A stretch of 64,000 nt of DNA from contig NW_019091476.1 of the NCBI RefSeq assembly GCF_001949145.1, positions 692,828 to 756,827 of the forward strand, written 5' to 3'. The position numbers were made by a program, and so were the translations under genes. Each line of letters opens with the position of its first letter. The first letter of the stretch is position 1. Origin of the DNA: Acanthaster planci (Eukaryota > Echinodermata > Asteroidea > Valvatida > Acanthasteridae). Below the pieces are notes generated by a model. That model did no database searches. It was not told where the DNA came from and saw only the letters and a list, made by a program, of their open reading frames with translations. This document shows, in pieces, positions 1-11,017 of this stretch.

Positions 1-2397
1 AAAGGTGGTAAAATATTCTTTCTCAAGAAATCTTCTTTAATTCTGCATTTACAGTCTTCAGTCGGCATGGCAACTGCATAATATTTTGTGGGCTGGCAAT
101 TGACCTTCGATAAATAGCTATGTGTTTCAGGCTAGGCGTGACAATCGAAATTACACGGGAAAAGATCTACCATGGACATAAAGTGGTCCGTGGTTCATGG
201 TACGGCTGTTATATGCCTACAATTAGGAACACTACACAAAGATTATACTGTATTACCGATGAAACTGTCAGTAATTCTCACAATGCACCATGACCTAATT
301 GCAGTAAGTTAAACATTTATCTGTCTGATGGATCCTAAAATAACAGACAGTAATAAGCCGCAGTTTAAAGGGGAGAAATAACGTTTGTTGGTATGTAGTT
401 TATATTTTAGTAATAGTTGTAGATGTATACGGGCCGTGTCTTACACTTTAGGGGTTGTAGTTCTTCGCCGAAATGCAATGCTTTCACACACGAACGGATG
501 ATAGCATCAGTTGGTGTGTGATGCGAGTTCACGCATGTGTTTGACCATGATTACACCACAGAGGAGACGTCACCGTTTCGAATGTTAAAACATTGTCTCT
601 CCCTCACAGACCAAGCACAGGCACTTACCTAAAAGGACAACCACTGACAAGCGAGGTCAGAGTTTGTACTGAAACATTAAAACGATCAGAATGCTTTCCA
701 CCTCGCCGCGTAATACCAAAGCTTTACGGTCAAACAAAGACGAAATGTGTGATAGTGTTTATATAGTACGATGTCTCCCCACATGCGCCAAGTTAGTTAT
801 CCTTGCGTGGACCTGACAAGAAGTCCATACAAGGCAGGCAACTTGATGAGGATGTTGTGTGGATTTCAGTTGAATTGAATAATTTATTGCTACATAATAA
901 ATGTAGGTTTTCCCGCCGAATTCGTCCACTCTCCACACGCAGTCAAGTTCATTATTGTTCATTCGTATTCCAACGGTTTTTTTTCAGCTGCTTGCACCCA
1001 TCTTTCTTTTTTCTTAGGGTAGATCCTACCAATTCATGTACGGGTGTCAAATAGTGTACTGTAAAAAAAAAACAGTTTAGAACTAATTTCATTCCAATGA
1101 ACAGTGCGTAACCGTCATTCGATTTCGCTCTGAGTGGGTGTCTGACTGGAATGAGAAATTTTTTCAAAACTTTTCTTTAGTTTTTGTCTATGAGCAATCA
1201 TGTTCGCAGTTAGAGCCTTCAAATTGGAAAACTACAAGGTAAGAGGAATTATATGGCAGCTTAAGATGCGCATAGAACTGAAAAGGGAGATTACGAATAG
1301 AAAACACGCCAGGAGTGTGTCCCACGTATGGACTTCAATGTATATATTTTTTATAGAATACAGAATGCAGTACATTTACTCCAATACTGATTGCCCGTTT
1401 AATCAAAATGTAGAAATGAAACTCTCCCTAGACCTTCATCGGGGACGCTGAAAGAAAAATTCTTTAAATGCAGATAACTGATTTGTAATTTTTTTTAATT
1501 CATACACAAGAAACATGCTCTCACTCCGTAAATGTGCATGTATAAAAAGATTTTTCAGATTCTCTTAACCAATGACTTTTTTTGGGGGGGAGGTCACATT
1601 TTTAAAGTAATGTTTTTGCTAATCCCTCTTAGACATTTCCCCACTTTGTCCATTTGTGAGATGTAAATAATTTTAGGTCGCGGTTATACTTTCTTTTCAT
1701 AACAATTCATACTGAACAAAGTACGAATTGGTAAATAAACATTGATCAATTGTTATTTTTTAGAGAACTCTACCCGTGAATCAAACGTTTCCTTTCACGA
1801 AATATTTTGCATAAATTAGTCACAAAGAAAAACTTAGAAAATTTAAAGTTTAATGAATAACATCACATGAATCTTACAAAAGCTTGCCCATTCACAAAAC
1901 TGAATGCCAAACACACACTGCGGCAGTGTCCGGGAGAAATTGAAGGCTTCTTGAGTGTTTTCCAAATTGAATGCTGACCCTTCACTTTTGAATAACAAGA
2001 CTGTGCAATCGCCTTCTAATAGAATAAAACTTAATGATCAGTTTTGCTCTTTCTTTGAATGGTAATCTAGATAGTCAATCGATTTCGTGCTAAGTTGAAT
2101 GAAACTGTCGCTAATTTGTGTGCAAAGATGATGAATTCCGCTGGGAGAACCTATACTAAAATACAGTTTTGTAGAAATTGTCTGGGTTGCTTGCAATATA
2201 AAAAAAGATAAATAAGAATTAAAAATGTAAATATTTTAAACACCTATTTTTACATTAACACGTAAAATCGGAATAATCATCCAAATGAGAAAAAGCATTA
2301 AGATGTGCTTACGAACGATACTTAAAGTGTATAGTATTGAGTTTTAAAGTAACACAACAAACATTACAGTTGTTTGAAATCCCTGTTTAAATATCTC
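1..2397. other. No supported gene
   Basis: No conserved coding domain is seen on either strand. One weak possibility is a short plus-strand segment at 1200-1238 that starts with ATG, encodes 13 residues (MFAVRAFKLENYK) and ends at a good donor (AAG|GTAAGA). No partner exon was found, so it is not called. Confidence 0.5.
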
Positions 2398-2454
2398 ACT
2401 AAGTCACCATAGAAACAAGTACCATGATGGCACTTGTTTCTATGGTGACTCAGT
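2398..2454. repeat. Near-perfect hairpin (inverted repeat)
   Basis: The arm at 2402-2420 is the exact reverse complement of 2432-2450 (19 of 19). With one mismatch the arms extend to 2398-2420 and 2432-2454, and the loop itself can pair partly (accat/atggc). It is a foldback of about 57 bp. It could be the core of a miniature foldback transposon or a small-RNA hairpin. The sequence shows only the structure. Confidence 0.8.
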
Positions 2455-4535
2455 CTTTGTGCCTCCCCACCTGGAAAAGTCCATCAGCAATAATGAGCGT
2501 TAACTGAAGTTATTGCCCGACCTCGCATCGATGTTCGCTGTCGGTGAATCTCATTGGTCGGGGTCATTGGACAACCAATACTGACGATTTGTGAAATACA
2601 CTGGATTTACTCTATCCGTCAAACAATATTATAACACTTTTGATATCTCTACAAAACTGCATGAAAATCCAGCGCTTAGGCCTACATTGTTACATGCATT
2701 TATTCCATGTTGCCGACAATAAAACCAAACTAAACAGAACCAGCCGCTCGTTGGGTTTCGTGAAGTCTGAAGTCATAATAGGTCAGTTCTGGTTAATGTA
2801 TACATCTGGACTCCGTTTTGGAATCAGTACAATTTCCGACTTATGTAAGTTTTGGGAAACCGTGGGCAGATCCAAGGAGGCGTGGGGCGTACGCCCCCTT
2901 TTTTACTGAATGGATAATCAAAGGTGTCGGGAAGCTGGTGCTAACACAGCTTTGAGTTGAATTCATTCGGCTGATTTGGAAGTTTCGGATTTACAAAATT
3001 GCACAAGTTGATTAACCACCATCATTTTCACAAAATGACTGACTGCGCATGCAAACGTTGGAAAGCCCGTGTCGCAACAAAAGTAGCTTGCAATAGACCC
3101 TTTTATCAAGGGGGAAAATTTCCGATAGCGTTTCATGAATCTGTGAAATTTACTTGGGGTGGTACCAGACTATTTGGGGCTCCTAGCCTAAAAACATATT
3201 GCTTAAAATATTTAATACAGTCTCATGCAGGTTCAAAAAAAATGAAAAGTTAACCTCACTTTCAATTCAAGATGGCCGCCACATGAATGAAGTCTACATA
3301 CACTTTGGGTCGCAACTCTCTGATACTTCGAGATCATGGTGAAACAATTATTGTAATGGGCAATTAAAGTGGATAAAGTCGATCCTCATCGCCAGACATG
3401 CGTGAAGCGTATCGTGTTTGGGTATGACTATATACAGGTAATAGTGAAGGTAACTGACGTACATCCTAGAAATGAAAATCACCTCATTAAAGGCTACTCA
3501 GTGGCATGACGACGAGTAATGTTGTTTTTAATATGTATTAGAGCTGTGAAATATTATACACGGCACTTCGTGATGACATGCCATGGCGTAACGAACAGTT
3601 CATTGAGTATCAAGATAACTACTAAAGGAATCCACCACACCTGAAAACGGCTGATAGTGTTACACATTAAAAAAAAACAGATGTATATCGTCTAGTAAAA
3701 AGTTTAATGCTTTCCCTTAGCAAGTTTTCTACAGTGTGTAGTAATGAAAACTTAAATGTTCAAAAAAGAAAACAAATCCTGTAATTAATCTTCAGAAACG
3801 GATACTAACATTTTTATATAATTTCAATAATTATAACCGATTAACAATTTTAAAAGTTTTTCAATAGTAGACCCATGCACTGTCAACTCTTGAATCTTTT
3901 CGTCTAGTATTAGATTTGGGGATATAAACAAAGAAATATCAACTTTGATTTGAGAATTAGTGCAAAAACATGAAATGAGACATATCTCAAGTAATAAATT
4001 TCGATGAATAATCAGTGCCTTTTTACATTTTATTCTCTTGAGAGTAGTTGATTATATCAGTTTGCTATAAATACTCAACAGTGCTAACCACAGTCATTAT
4101 CTTCTCAGTCGGAACGGTTTCAGTTTTCGCCGTCAGCATGCAGGATTACTTCTCATATTTGTAGTCTGTCTTGTTTGTTCGTGGCCTTGTCCATTTTCTG
4201 CTGATTCAAAGGGTCTATGCAATTTAATCTTTCTTAAATGCAACCCCCGGAAAGTACCTCTGTGTCTCAGTTAACCTTATTTTCAATTATTGTTTTGCGA
4301 TCGTTAAGGACATTTTGATGTAATTTTCGTGTTATGCAAATGGAGAGAAAATCTGAATTTTACATTAACTTCTAGAGTAAAATGCAGGAATTGTTGCATT
4401 GTACTAGCCTAATTTTCATTTTCTTTTGTGATTCATTTTTTTAGGTTTGCACGCAGTTCTCTGTACGTGTGACAGATTATATAATAGTACCGCATACGAT
4501 TATGTGTGTGGCCCGCGTTTGACCCGGGGCAAAAA
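2455..4535. other. No supported gene
   Basis: AT-rich non-coding DNA. The only local structures seen are a 14-bp perfect palindrome (ggggcgtacgcccc) at 2884-2897, next to a 'gatccaagg' motif that resembles the ends of the polyG elements further on, and short homopolymer runs. ORFs are short and show no family resemblance. Confidence 0.5.
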
Positions 4536-4539
4536 GAAT

Positions 4540-4586
4540 GAATAGTCATGAAGAATAGTCATGAATAATATTCATGACTGTTATTC
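4540..4586. repeat. Short direct plus inverted repeat
   Basis: The 12-mer gaatagtcatga occurs at 4540-4551 and 4553-4564. The second copy is followed by an inverted partner ending at 4586 (tattcatgac...ttattc), which gives a small cruciform-capable site. Confidence 0.6.
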
Positions 4587-4597
4587 TCGTTGTACAA

Positions 4598-4814
4598 ATG
4601 GCGTAGCTAGGGTTTTACTAGTGTGGGGGGGGGCACAAGGGGGCAGCAGCATCTTATTGGGGTTACCAGCTTTCAGTGTTGTGGCTTTTTGGGGGAAAGC
4701 TTTTATTAGTCTTGTTTAATATCCGTGTTTTTTTTTTTTTTGGTGGGGGCACCTGGTGCTACCGGGAATTTGTGGGGGTTGGCACGTGCCCCGAGGCCCC
4801 CAGTGGCTATGCCA
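4598..4814. mobile_element. Small TIR element with polyG tracts
   Basis: The left end reads aatggcgtagctaggg at 4598-4613. The right end at 4796-4814 is an imperfect inverted copy (reverse complement gtggcatagccactggggg). Between them lie G and T homopolymer runs. 'GGCGTAGC'-ended, G-rich elements of this kind are common non-autonomous repeats in invertebrates. No transposase is encoded. Target duplications are not clear. Confidence 0.45.
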
Positions 4815-5489
4815 CGGTTGTATGTGCGGGAAATTTTATGTAAGCTAACGATATTTCCAGTTATGTTTTGGAAGTTGCTTGTAAGATTAAGTAATGCTAA
4901 AAAGGCTATTTTAAGAAACTTACGTAATGAGCAGAAATTTTTAGGAAATTGTAAACTATAAATACCGGGAAAAGACTCAGAGAGACACAAACCGCAAGAT
5001 AGATTTTGAAAGGCAATTCTACCGTGCGCAAGCTATGAGAAGTCTTTGACTTGTTGACTTCTGCACCATTTTGACCTGTGGTGGAGAGTCGTCTGTGTTT
5101 GCGACACTTATTCAAAAAGTTCGTCCAGGGAAGTGTAGACCTGAATCCAGTTCTAGTTCGTAGGATCATCAAGTTCCCGTATTTGTGACGGTCATCACGC
5201 CCTCGCCGTTTCGTCTCGAGCACGGTCATTCTTGTTGGATGTGGTCTTCGTCTCCGTTGCAGCTCATTTTTGCACCGTCAACGACTGAACTGGTTTTTCG
5301 CCATCTATGGAGTCTTTCGTTCTTCACTGTAGTGCCCTGCCAAGTTCTCGACCGTTAATTAACTTGAACACCTTGTTTATATGAGATATTCCTTATCATT
5401 GTAAACTAGTTGCAATCAACATTTCTTTGTTACTACTTTCTTTACGTGAAAAGTGTAACATTCTCATTAAATCATACTTGTTCATTTGT
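4815..5489. other. No supported gene
   Basis: A minus-strand reading frame at 4906-5229 is open for about 107 codons, but it is rich in Arg/Lys with no recognisable domain and no splice context. It lies just outside the outer end of the Gypsy LTR. It could be an old repeat fragment; I do not call it a gene. Confidence 0.4.
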
Positions 5490-5562
5490 TCCTAAAATCA
5501 GTGTAATCTTACAAAAGAATAAGAACACAAAATACAATTACAGAAGAACTCTTAAATAATCT

Positions 5563-5627
5563 GCACTCCGCAATTCGCACTCCGTAATCCGCACTCCACT
5601 ACCTCTTACCTGTATCCGCAATCCGCA
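5563..5627. repeat. Short tandem array (ccgcaatccgcactcc)
   Basis: Degenerate repeats of a motif close to tccgcaatccgcactcc occupy this stretch, inside a block that is private to the left LTR. Confidence 0.6.
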
Positions 5628-5969
5628 CTCCTCACTCGGGTGACTGCACCCAAGATATCGGTGGAATGCCGGTGCTAATTACCTAACCCAAACTTGCGGG
5701 TAACTCAGGGCGTCTGCCGACACTCTGGCTGTCCAGTCTTTCACCGCTTTCCTTGACGGTGACCTTTGGACAACCCTCACAACTCCGCCCACAATTCTAC
5801 CCACACAGTATAAGAACAGTACACAACAAGTCGACTAATGCGGATACGCTGCGCTTAGATGGCGGAACCAGTACCAAAATTGCTCGCAGACTCTCCGCGG
5901 CAGCGCACTCAAAAGGAGCCGTTACACACAGCACTGTTCACTCGCCGAACCAGGTCTGCAGACCGTCAT

Positions 5970-6372
5970 GCTATTTAGCGCCAACACATACAACTGGCGT
6001 CAACAAAGTGCCATTAACTCGACAGCAGCCTCTAAAGATTTAAAAGTGGTTTTATCATAAGAGACTCTAAGGCCTGCCACTGTTTAAGAGACATATCGAA
6101 TTCGCTTCCAGATTCACGCAGAAAAACGTAACTTTTTCGCGACGGATAGAGGCCGCTATCTTTCTTTACCGTCCACGCGAAAACAAGATGGCGGCCGGTC
6201 AGGCTGCACGACCAGGCCCGAATTTGTCGCTCAAATTTTCACACTTAAATATCATTTTCGATAATGTGATACATTGAATATGATATGTAGGAGCCTAACT
6301 AATATTTTAAATATAAAATATCTGCATAAAAATGCTTAAATATTTTGTTGACGCTCGTTGACGCTAAATAGC
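5970..6372. mobile_element. TIR element nested in the left LTR
   Basis: The left end (gctatttagcgccaac) and right end (gttgacgctaaatagc) are inverted copies with one mismatch over 16 bp. A second motif, gtcaacaaa, lies just inside both ends. The block is absent from the other LTR, where the sequence runs directly catggcacaaac, so it inserted after the two LTRs were made. It encodes no protein that I recognise. The target duplication is at most 1-3 bp and unclear. Confidence 0.75.
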
Positions 6373-6573
6373 ACAAACTAGACAGAACGTAAACTTGCAC
6401 CAGTCTTGCGCTGCCTTAAATATGTACATTTAAATGGGAAAATTACGCACAGATTAATGCTAATGTACACGGGTACCAATACAGTGATCTCGCGCATTCT
6501 CTGCCCCTATACAAAGATAGAATTATGTCATCTTTTAACTGAAACCTGAACTTGTTAAATCCATTTCGTCACA

Positions 6574-7151
6574 AAGGCCCGAGTGTAGCTTGAATTGCCC
6601 CCAATTTATATCAGCTACAAAAAAATCAACGAAATAAGCGATTAGTACAACTCTCCTCAATCCTCATATTCACAAGAATTATAATCAAAAATTATACAAG
6701 TTCATGAAAATACGCTAAATATTTTAACATAACAAAAGAGAGGATCGAACCTCCCACAAAGTTGAAATTGTCCGACCGTTGTGAAAAAGACTTATACAGA
6801 ATAAACCCAACTTTGCACAATTCAAAAGTGTTACAAATTACCGTCACTTATACAGAATACGCAATTTTATACAGAACCTCACATAAACCCTGAAACATTG
6901 TGAAAAGCGCACGTCAACTGGTTTCCTTCCTCAAAAATGTGATTCAAAACTGAAAAACTTACCTCATAAAATACAAAAATAAACGAATACATGTACAACT
7001 TTTTCTTCTCTCTCCCTGAAACTCTTCAGGCCCGTTTCAATTGTCGATTGGATCTGCCAATGTTTTTTTTGTACAAATGTTTGTACCTGAAAAAAGACTA
7101 CGAAAATAAGTTATACATGTCACAAAGTACTTTCTTAAAAACTTAGAAAAG
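6574..7151. other. Gypsy 3' internal non-coding region
   Basis: This lies between the 3' ORF and the left LTR. No coding similarity is seen. A run of C at about 6598-6602 (G on the element strand) is the nearest candidate for a polypurine tract, but it is weak and some 25 bp from the LTR edge. Confidence 0.4.
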
Positions 7152-7487
7152 CTAACCTACAAAACGAACAGTCACAAAGCTCATCCTGGCTCTGGCTGTC
7201 ACCGCACTACAGGGGGGGTCCAAGGTCGACTCCGTTGTTCCCTGGCAGAGCTCTGCGTCAACTTCGATGGCCTTCAAGTAGGACTTCCAGCGCTTCGTCT
7301 GGCGAACACGCTTCCCATCCACGAAGAATTCGGTCAGGGTATACACGCTGACGGCGGCCATCTTCTTGATCTTAGCTGGAGGGGGGCCCTCAGGTTCCTC
7401 TATTATCCATTTTACTTGACTAGTGGTAGCGCTGGGGCAGTCTATGAGTCTTTTTTGGACAGCGTCTTTGTGGGCTTTCGGCCACAT
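7152..7487 (-). pseudogene. Gypsy 3' ORF, unknown function
   Basis: An open frame of 111 codons follows the integrase C terminus on the element strand. It includes an acidic/proline-rich stretch (EEPEGPPPAKIKK) and a basic stretch (KRVRQTKRWKSYLKA). I do not recognise a domain. It may be the tail of pol or an accessory ORF of the element. Confidence 0.4.
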
Positions 7488-7639
7488 CGCTAGTCTGACT
7501 CTGGGCCTCAGGGGCTGTTTTCCTGTCCTCCCTGTGCCTGTCTCCTCTTAATTCCTCTTTGCTTCATCTTGAAGCACCGTCTCACTCTGAGAGATTTCTG
7601 ACTCCTCAGTTTGAGGGTTTTCCATTACCTTCCCTGGCT

Positions 7640-7870
7640 CTACTCGCCTACATCAGGCTTTAACCTGTCTACACGTACTACACAGTGTTTATCAACCCGT
7701 CTCAACTTGATGCGGACTATCACATCTGACAATTTCTTGATTATTTGCCAGGGTCCCTCCCAACGCAGTTGGAGCTTGGGGGACATGTTCTTCTTTTTGG
7801 CAGGATTATGCAGCCATACTAGCTGCCCCTCCTTTAGGCCTGCCTCTGTTGCCTTTCAGTCGTAATTTTT
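7640..7870 (-). pseudogene. Gypsy integrase C-terminal (GPY/F-like) module
   Basis: The minus strand encodes a stretch running EGQLVWLHNP, then RWEGPWQI, then VHVDRLKP-like residues. This matches the post-catalytic GPY/F module of Ty3/Gypsy integrases. It follows the zinc-finger portion almost directly, and an in-frame stop precedes it near 7862. The central catalytic domain that should lie between is missing. Confidence 0.7.
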
Positions 7871-8332
7871 TTCTGCCTGCGAGCACTCTTGCCTAGGCAC
7901 TGTTGGTTGCCACTCTCCGTCTTCAGCAGTGGCCCGAGCAAGTCAATTGCTACCCCTACTATAGGTGCATCCACTTGGTAATGTTGCAATGGGGCCCTTC
8001 GCTTCTTAACGGGTGGCTTTCTTCCTGCACAGGTCTCACAACGCCGCAGAAATGATCTCACATCTGCAGACATCCCAGCCCAGAAATATCTGTACTTCAT
8101 CTGGGCAAGGGTCTTACCCATTCCCAGGTGGCCACTCACTTGTCCACCTGAGACCCATTCCCAGGTGGCCACTCACTTGTCCACCGTGTACCTCTGTTAG
8201 TATTTCTTTCCTACGCTTCTTCGGCAAACCAATAGCCATCTGATTCATTTGCCGTCATCTGACTCCCATTTCTTGTACAGCACCCCTTCTCTGACTTCTA
8301 ACTGATCCCAACTCGACCAGTAAGTCTTAAAC
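7871..8332 (-). pseudogene. Gypsy integrase N-terminal zinc-binding part, truncated
   Basis: Minus-strand translation shows GHLGMGKT, then YFWAGM, then CETCAGRKPP, the HHCC zinc-binding region of a retroviral-type integrase. It then gives the first strand of the catalytic core (AIDLLGPL, with the first acidic residue) before homology stops. The second and third catalytic acids are absent. A 32-bp block is duplicated at 8117-8148 and 8154-8185 (period 37 bp), which repeats VSG(G)Q residues ahead of the zinc finger. Confidence 0.8.
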
Positions 8333-9165
8333 TCAGGAGAGTTGGGAGATACATCTTCTCAAGCAGGGGCGACCCTTGCCCCTCGCCTTCTCTCTCACAA
8401 CCCAACTCATGGTCGTGTCCTCGAGTTGAGCCTTTCTCAACTCATCCTTTGAAATCGTTGGCTTGGCTACTACGCCCCTGGCCAACATGTCCTCTGTCGG
8501 GTACTCATCAGGCTTCCTGCCCTCAACTTCTCTGTCTTCCGGTCTCTGTGGTCTCCTGTCGACCATATTGTTTGCACTGTCTCCTTGACAGTCCATCTGC
8601 ATTGGCATGTTTCTTGCTGGGGCGGTGCTGGATTTCTGTGTCACAGCCTGATATGACATCCAACCACCTCGCCAGCTGTCCCTCGGGGTTCTTGAAATTT
8701 AGAAGCCACCGAAGAGCAGCATGGTCGGTTCTGATTGTCATCTTCCTCCCGTTGAGGTATTGTTAGAGCTCTTTCACGTACATTACCACTGCTAGTAATT
8801 CACGTCTGGTGACGAAGTAGTTTCTTTAAGGTCTATTGAGTTTTCTGCTGGCATAAGCCACAATTTTCTCTTCCCCATCTTAAAGCTGGGATAACACTGC
8901 ACCGGTGCTTCGTCCACTGGCATCAGTGTGAAGGATGAAATCCCTCTCAGGGATAGGGTACGCCATAACTGGAGCGGCCTGGAGCTTACTCGTAAGCTCT
9001 TCAAATGCATGTTGGCATGCTTCACTCCATTCAAACTCTCGCACCTCTTCTGTCAAGGCATGCAGAGGACTAGCTATCTCCGCAAAACTTTTGACGTACT
9101 TTCGGTAATAGGACGCAAAGCCAAGCTTCTCATGCCCCTTACACACTTCGGCACTGGCCACTCTG
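8333..9165 (-). pseudogene. Gypsy RNase H domain and tether, frameshifted
   Basis: Several minus frames together show the RT-to-RNase H junction (FASYYRKYVKSFAEIASPL), the RNase H start (HTDASGRSTGAVLSQ, first catalytic Asp) and the late motif TDHAALRWLL followed by HANADGLSR. The frame changes near 8880-8950 and again near 8740-8790. The segment 8333-8520 continues open towards the integrase and looks like the tether. Confidence 0.8.
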
Positions 9166-9890
9166 CCAATACCCTCACTTTTCCTGGGTCTGTGGCCACC
9201 CTTTCTGCGGACACAATGTGTCCAAGGTAGCCACCTGACTTCTGGAACAGTTGGCCTTTACTTGGCTTGGGCTTAAGCCCTGCCTGTCTCAAAATCTCTA
9301 GTACCACTCTCAGACGCTGTTCACGTCATCTAAATATGTCAGCAGGATTTCCCACTGCAGCCCCGCCATGAACTTCTCCATAAGTCTTTCAAAGGTCCCC
9401 AGGGCGTTGCACAGGCCAAAGGGCATGCATTTCCATCTGTACAGCCCATTTCTCACCACGAACGTGGATTTCTGACTGGTCTCATCATCAAGTGCAACCT
9501 GCCAAAAGCCTGACGCGAGGTCTAGCGTCGCAAACCACTTGGCTCCTCTCAATGCATCGAAAGTTTCATCGATGCGTGGAACTGGGTACACATCTTTATC
9601 TTTAATGGTGACGGCGTTTAACTTTCTGTAATCTACACAGGAACGCTTCGTCCCATCTTTCTTCGTCACAAGGACGAATTGGCCGCCCGAGGACTGTCCG
9701 AGGGTTCTATCCCCCCTCGTTTCTCCAGGTCAGCGACCTGCCTCTGGATTTCTTGCTGATTAGCCTTAGATTGCCGGCTGGGTCTCTCTTTTATTGGTCT
9801 TGCTTCACCATTCTTGGTTTCATGCTTAACGACATCAGTTCTGCCAATGTTGTGGTTACCAGACGAAAAAACATCTTGGAGGTCTACCAA
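9074..9890 (-). pseudogene. Gypsy reverse transcriptase, frameshifted
   Basis: The fingers/palm are clear: DYRKLNAVT, then FATLDLASGFWQVAL (first catalytic Asp), then CMPFGLCNA, then the YLDD active site encoded at 9325-9336. The thumb (GYLGHIVSAE) follows in another frame. Breaks lie near 9666-9700 and 9307-9325, so at least two frame changes interrupt the domain. Catalytic residues are intact, but no continuous reading frame exists. Confidence 0.9.
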
Positions 9891-10362
9891 AATTTTTTTC
9901 TACTTCTCTGTGGTACTGCATCTTAGTAGAAACTCTCCTATTATACAGGTCTTGCTAGTACTCTGGCAAGCCCTGCCTTGAATCTGTGGGCTTGATCATT
10001 TTACTGTGGACTGCCTCGGGCTCTACCGCAGTGACCATTCCCACAACGGTCCCTTTCTTGGCAACTCGTTTGCCTTTTCCTGGGTTAAATACCGGCAAAG
10101 GAACAGTCTCGTTCCCGGTCTCTACCAGCGAACTGGCCAGTACTAGACCTTTCTTGGCCAAATCTCCACCTCCTTCAAGAGGCTCTACGACAGCTGGACC
10201 TTCCAGCCACTGCTTTTTCCGGGCTATCTTGCCGGGCACCACAGCCTCATGCCCAGGGGGATCACTATGGTTTCTGTTTCCACTGCTCTTCCAACAAAGT
10301 GCTCCCCAGCGCTGCTGGTGCACTCTTTCTCCACTCTTCAGTGTGGAAGTCCAAATACCCAC
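9891..10362 (-). pseudogene. Gypsy protease-to-RT linker
   Basis: An open frame at 9955-10362 continues from the protease region and is Lys/Gly/Pro-rich with little structure, as in the spacer before RT in this retroelement class. It is out of frame with the RT segment that follows. Confidence 0.55.
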
Positions 10363-10625
10363 CTGTAGGCAAAAGGAAGTCCATACCCAAAATACCCTGG
10401 TACTTCATTTCTATGAAGACTGCCTTACTGAGTGCGTGGTTTTACCCACCTGCACATCGCAAGAGGAGTGCCATTGGCCTGTCTTACTTGAACCTGCCCT
10501 GATTTAAGGACTGGACGTTTCTCCTTTTGTATCTTGTAGTAGACTGCACTACTTATTCAGGTGTCGGTTGAACCAGTGTCGATCAAAAATCGCCATTTCG
10601 GTTGCTTTCAACACTCCAGCGAAGT
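10363..10625 (-). pseudogene. Gypsy aspartic protease remnant
   Basis: The retropepsin active-site motif LIDTGST is encoded at 10566-10586 and the late motif GILGMDFL at about 10380-10405, the usual order and spacing of a retropepsin. An in-frame stop follows the DTGST motif within a few residues, and another stop or frame change precedes the second motif, so the protease is dead. Confidence 0.75.
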
Positions 10626-11017
10626 CCACCCTGGGGACAAGGATTGTTACAGGACTAATATTTTTTAACAACCAACTCCAATCATCCCACTTCCACTTCT
10701 GACTCCATATTTTTGTGGCGTTTTATTCCCACGAGCCAGCCTAGGTCTCGTCAGTCTGGGCGGACTGTTTCCAACAGTGGGGAAAGTCACCTGACCTAAA
10801 CCTAAACTATCTGCCCTTGAGTTTGACGAGCAATCTAAGGTCCAGGGGTTAGGGGTCACTTTGGCAGAAATATACCACCGATTGGTAATTGATTTGGTGA
10901 CCCGGTTGACTGACACAAGCATGTGCGTAAACAAAGTATTATCGGCAAGATCAACTAAACTTATTTAATATACTTTTCTTTATATAGAATCACTATATTT
11001 ACACAATTGAAATTACT
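10626..11017 (-). other. Residual leader/gag space of the Gypsy element
   Basis: Only about 390 bp separate the protease from the 5' LTR. An 89-codon minus frame at 10665-10934 shows no zinc knuckle or capsid motif. Gag, normally a kilobase or more, has therefore been deleted. No convincing tRNA primer-binding site was found. Confidence 0.5.

Larger units (their letters stand above)
5490..6573 (-). repeat. Gypsy 3' LTR (left copy)
   Basis: It matches the right-hand LTR from about 5505-5528, 5719-5968 and 6373-6573. Two blocks are absent from the other LTR: 5529-5718, which carries a short tandem array, and 5970-6372, a TIR element. The right edge is sharp (gtcaca at 6568-6573, then unrelated DNA). 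The left edge is uncertain by tens of bases. Confidence 0.8.

Noticed and set aside
4906-5229. 107-codon minus-strand ORF beside the Gypsy LTR, considered as gag
   Set aside because: It lies outside the LTR pair and has no capsid or zinc-knuckle motif.
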